Shown here: one piece after another, positions 6,448 through 10,144 of the stretch | Position numbering within the stretch: position 1 is the first letter of the stretch | Layout: every line of letters begins with the position of its first letter | Source of the DNA: Larix sibirica | Taxonomy: Eukaryota; Streptophyta; Pinopsida; Pinales; Pinaceae | Direction of reading: 5' to 3' | DNA length: 10,144 bases | Assembly (NCBI GenBank): GCA_004151065.3 | Contig: NWUY0300016815.1 | Location: 109,361 to 119,504, forward strand | Position numbers and translations under genes: made by a program | Notes under the pieces: model-generated | The model's database searches: none | Seen by the model: the letters and a program-made list of their open reading frames with translations, nothing else | What the model was told of the DNA's origin: nothing

Positions 6448-9400
6448 CTATATAATCATGGAGAGCATGATCAATACAACTACACAACAATAGAAAAATA
6501 TATCAAATAAATTTGCACTTAAGACAATCTAGTAATGGCTTTGTATCAAGAAAACAATCATACATGCAATCATATTATAAGGGAACATGGCAATGGAACA
6601 CCACAACATGCTTGAAATAATTCTCTTTCATGGACTGGAAATAGTTATCTATGCCAAGCTTTTCTTTTTGAACATGGGAAAATGGGATTATTGGGAAAAT
6701 GAGGGGAAGTGAGTGGACAAATTGGTTGAAGTAGGTGATGGTAGTGATAAATGATACATGTTCAAATTATCCAATAGTTTCAATTATTCACACAACATCC
6801 ATTCATCATGATAATCAATCATTGTCAATTTTGATGAAGAAGCTCTTTATTATTGTTTTGACATTCCACACAATCATTTTCCATCTACTGTATAGGCTAA
6901 TTAAGTAGCAATTTTATGATCCTATATACCTTTAAAATAAGTTCCATTTAACTAACCAAGGTTTCAACATATATAATTCTGTCATGAAAATCTTCACAAC
7001 ATAACACATAATTATTTGACATGATTGGCATTGTCCCTTCACTCATTTTATCATCTAAACATGCCAACATTATTATGACAAAGTAACCATTTTCAACTTC
7101 TTCAAACATAACCAAACCAAACTCCATATTCATATGAACATTTATCCATGAAGTATTGTTGGAAACCATGCAACAATATCATTTCTAATTGTGAGAATGT
7201 AGTGAATAACCAACGTTATCTATGCCCCAAACAGTAGGTCCTGTATTTATATATCAACTAAATATGACATGCACTCACAATCATCAAAATCAATCCATTT
7301 TAATAATTCTGAAAATGAAATCAAAATTCATTGCCACACTACCACCTATGGTTGGTTCATTGCTTCAAATCCTCAACCAAATGTCAATTGACTAAACATG
7401 AAACAATCCTATACCCAACATTCGAAGCTACAGGAGCATCATCTTTTATCAACAATACATAAAACTCCACAAGACTTGTCATACTTAATAATTTCAATTC
7501 AAATTTGAGTTACAAACAATCAAACATGCCATGCATAACAATCTGCTTGAGTTTCCATACTTCCACATAACAGTTATTTTATCTCAGGTTTGTTAATCAA
7601 GCTCAAAAATTGATGCATAATTGGAGTATGAAAAATTGCTAATTCTTGTAGCAATTCGAATGTACAAGTGACTCAAAACAATGAACTTCATAATTCCTTT
7701 TATATTAGTTGAGTCTCATAAGCATGACCAACCTTCATAAGAGGCATACAAAGCTTAAGTTTTGCCATGCAATGTCAAGTTAAATGTTTTCGCTGTGCTG
7801 AAGTTTCCATTTTTTTAAAATACATAGTCAAACATATCACTCATGAACAACCACTATATATTTCATAGCCAACAATATCATTTCAATCAAGAGAATAGGA
7901 ATCAAATCTCTTGACACTCGAATTCAAGCTCATACTGTTCAACATATGTAAAAGTTCAAAGGTAAGATGCGAGGTTTGAGCCATAGTTTTTAAACCAACC
8001 ATGTGGCATTTCTTCACCAAGAAAGGTAAAAAAGAAGTGCATAAGTCCTCATAACAACAGAAGGTGAGTTTGAGTAGTCATCAATTCCGACTTTCATTTA
8101 CTTATTGGACCAATAAAACAATCCTAAAAGAATTTTTAGTTTATATTGTATGGCTTCGAAGATGAGAACCAAGCATGCCAAAAGATTGAGTCTCTGCTAA
8201 AATCAACAAAGGTTTTAAACACTAGAGAACATGTTTCCTATGGTCTTCAAAGGAAATTTAATAGTTCAAAAAACATCTTATATCCCCACCAATTCATTAG
8301 AGTTGATCATGACCAAAACTTTATGAGCAGTTGGATTTTATAACATGACCTAGGGTTTTGAAAATATTATTGACATTGTTTGTTAACAAAGAAGTACAAA
8401 AGCAAAAACCCTAGCTTGTGGAAAAGAAGCTCCTGGTGCATGGTTTTGGGCTTGAATCCCAAATTCAAGAGAAAACAACAAACTCGAGTATAAGTAAAGG
8501 ATGGAGGCTAAGAACCGTTCCAGTTAAAGATTTAATGAGACGGGTATTTCCAAATCCAACTAAAAACAACTAGACCAATTTGCTTGGTGAGAATAAAAGC
8601 AGTTTGGAAACTCTAAGTCTTAACAAACTTCAACCTTCAAACTTAGATTTTCATAGAAGCAATGTATGCGAAGGAAGATGAAGAATAAGAAATGAGGATC
8701 ACTATACAATTAAATGCAAAACTGTGAACTCGGATTGGGGTGGATGACCATGTAAACCACGCTTAAGAGAGACCGAACAATTTACTGTAACCAAGATTTT
8801 GCATCAATTTCAAATCATCCACATCATTTTAAACATTGGATTCATTATCAACCGCTGAAATGAAAATTTTGTTCAACATTTTCGTTCAAAAAGGGATAGG
8901 GAAGAGTACAAGAAGACCGCAATCTCAAACAGGGCCAAGAATACATTGTGTTGCAAACTTAAAATTTTAAATAGGAAAATATTGTTAGACTACATACCTT
9001 TCAATGCTCAAAATTTACTTAAGGAGCAATGCAAATGGTTACAGTCCTCCAAGAGTGAGCCATAGGCAATGATGTAACAAAACTCAAAATGAATATTGAA
9101 ACAAACCTTTGTCCAAGTGAAAACTCGAGAAAATGTGCATTAATTCATCATGTACTAGGACATTCAATACTGCAATATGCATTCATGCCAACCCTAGATT
9201 ACGTAGCTCTCAACCTTAGCAACTCTCCATCTATCAACCAATGTATGAGCTACAACTAAGCCATGTCAATATGCCACATCAAAAATTTCTCTCATAACAA
9301 AAAAAAACTTTTGAAACGCAGGTTGAGACTGTCAGTGCCATTATGAAACAAATCCTATCATATCCCTTAATAAGGGTGAAAATAAAAATAAAAATCCATT

Positions 9401-10031
9401 AAGCAACCTCGTATACCATCCATTTAGCACATGCATATCGTCGCCTTGTGCTTGTTAGGGTCAAATCCATATAAGTTCAACATTTAAACATATGACCATA
9501 TTAAATATCATTGCATGCAGTACTCGAAAAGGCAAAGCATTATGTGTTTGGTGCAATATTTCTAGTCATAGATTATAATATATGGAGGACCACGACAAAC
9601 CAATGTTTGCAACATGCCAAACATCTTTTGATTGTGCTAGCCAAACTTTGATGCAACCAAAACTTGTGTCAAACATATCAAGGGTAAACTAAATTGCCTT
9701 GGACAATATCATTGTTATAATAAAACCAAAATATCTCGTGCTTGATATAAGGTCATGAACTTTAAATATTAGCACCAAATACATCTTATGCCTCTATCAA
9801 CTCTTTCCCGAAGGTTCAATCCATGATATAGGTCCTTAACTTTGTAAAGATATAATATTCATTTTAAACCATTATAATTCAATCTCGCCATTGCTTCTTT
9901 TAAAATAATTTGCAATTTCAAACATATGAAAGTATGGGCATGTCAAATGACAAATCTATCGTAGTGGATGGGATATCCATACTAATCTAACCACAATAGT
10001 ATTCCACCAACTGGCATATCATATTTGTTTT
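6448..10031. other. Long gene-free AT-rich region
   Basis: About 3.6 kb without a supportable gene. The plus strand looks enriched in A and C, with recurring words such as CAACA and CATGCCA (five exact CATGCC occurrences noted at 7060, 7525, 8174, 9184 and 9613). Short open frames at 6948-7169 (minus) and 8146-8343 (plus) have no recognisable motif, and the second begins with TTG. Local structure is limited to small palindromes around 8349-8469, an AAAAT run near 9379-9394 and CCCTTAATAAGGG at 9364-9376. It may be a very old retroelement body or long LTR, but I cannot show this. Confidence 0.55.
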
Positions 10032-10076
10032 CGGGGGTCCCACCTAACTATTAATATCGTATATGAATATTTAATA
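10032..10076 (+). promoter_or_regulatory. GGGGGTCC plus TATA-like block, inverted copy of 5418-5473
   Basis: CGGGGGTCCCACCTAACTAT (from 10032) is the reverse complement, with one mismatch and one indel over about 21 bases, of the block at 5453-5473. It is followed 15 bp later by TATTTAATAGG, matching the TATA-like box there. Similarity seems to fade into AT-rich sequence outward and stops abruptly inward of CCCCCG. It may be the promoter part of a plus-strand LTR that continues past the right edge. Confidence 0.4.
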
Positions 10077-10144
10077 GGCCTTACAATAATTGTAAGTTTT
10101 AAACTTGTCTAAAGAAGCAAAGCATACAAATTATTTTAAGCAAA
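10077..10144. other. Right edge, AT-rich, no feature recognised
   Basis: The last 68 bases contain the small palindrome TTACAATAATTGTAA (10081-10095) and otherwise nothing I can assign. If the block to the left is an LTR promoter, these bases would be the start of its transcribed leader. Confidence 0.3.

Noticed and set aside
6948-7169. Minus-strand 73-codon frame
   Set aside because: No recognisable domain, no supporting context, and a length expected by chance over several kilobases.
8146-8343. Plus-strand 65-codon frame
   Set aside because: It begins with TTG, not ATG, and shows no motif or flanking gene signals.
8349-8416. CCCTA-containing words that recall plant telomere sequence (also near 711, 782, 1142-1175 and 9191)
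   Set aside because: They are isolated single AAACCCTA-type words, not tandem arrays, and common in plant DNA by chance.
8445-8463. Stem of 6 bp with a 7-base loop resembling a tRNA T-arm
   Set aside because: The loop is CTTGAAT, not TTCRANY, and no acceptor stem, D-arm or anticodon arm can be placed around it.

Overview
The window looks like repetitive, non-genic DNA from a land-plant nuclear genome. The evidence is strongly AT-rich sequence, decayed retroelement proteins of types known mainly from plants (a DUF4283 plus CCHC-knuckle ORF1 of an L1-like LINE, and a twin-knuckle gag of a Ty1/copia-like LTR element), a TGTTAG LTR start behind a polypurine tract, and no intact gene. I cannot name the species. 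Nothing here looks bacterial or phage-derived, and I see no rRNA, tRNA or CRISPR array.

Layout. Positions 1-1328 hold the degenerate ORF1 of a LINE on the minus strand, split by a 71-bp tandem duplication that shifts the frame; its endonuclease/reverse-transcriptase part, if present, lies beyond the left edge. Positions 1329-2032 carry no gene, only a perfect hairpin and a scatter of GTTATAAG words. Positions 2033-3043 are a plus-strand gag relic with two CCHC zinc knuckles, in one frame but with six internal stops. It passes directly into 3' noncoding sequence, a polypurine tract and an LTR start, with no protease, integrase, reverse transcriptase or RNase H. A block of about 1.08 kb (second knuckle to LTR start) occurs twice in tandem, 2754-3838 and 3840-4912, joined by the only N in the window (3839). 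The first 549 bp of the copies match exactly by eye and the rest differs by roughly 5-6%, which points to a contig-join artefact at least as strongly as to a real duplication. The second copy leads into a likely complete 3' LTR (4883-5086).

Positions 5087-5480 read best on the minus strand as part of another LTR: a GGGGGTCC block, a TATA-like box, two 27-bp units each forming a perfect hairpin, and a purine-rich stretch. Positions 5653-6447 are a minus-strand pseudo-ORF with an ATG, a proline-rich middle and three in-frame stops but no frameshift. Positions 6448-10031 contain no supportable gene. At 10032-10076 the GGGGGTCC plus TATA-like block reappears in inverted orientation.

No functional gene set or operon is present; the relics are independent insertions at different stages of decay. 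The items most worth checking are the N-joined duplication and its abrupt change in identity, the inverted promoter-like blocks bracketing the 4.6-kb right half, and the hairpin tandem repeat. I found no convincing new biological system.
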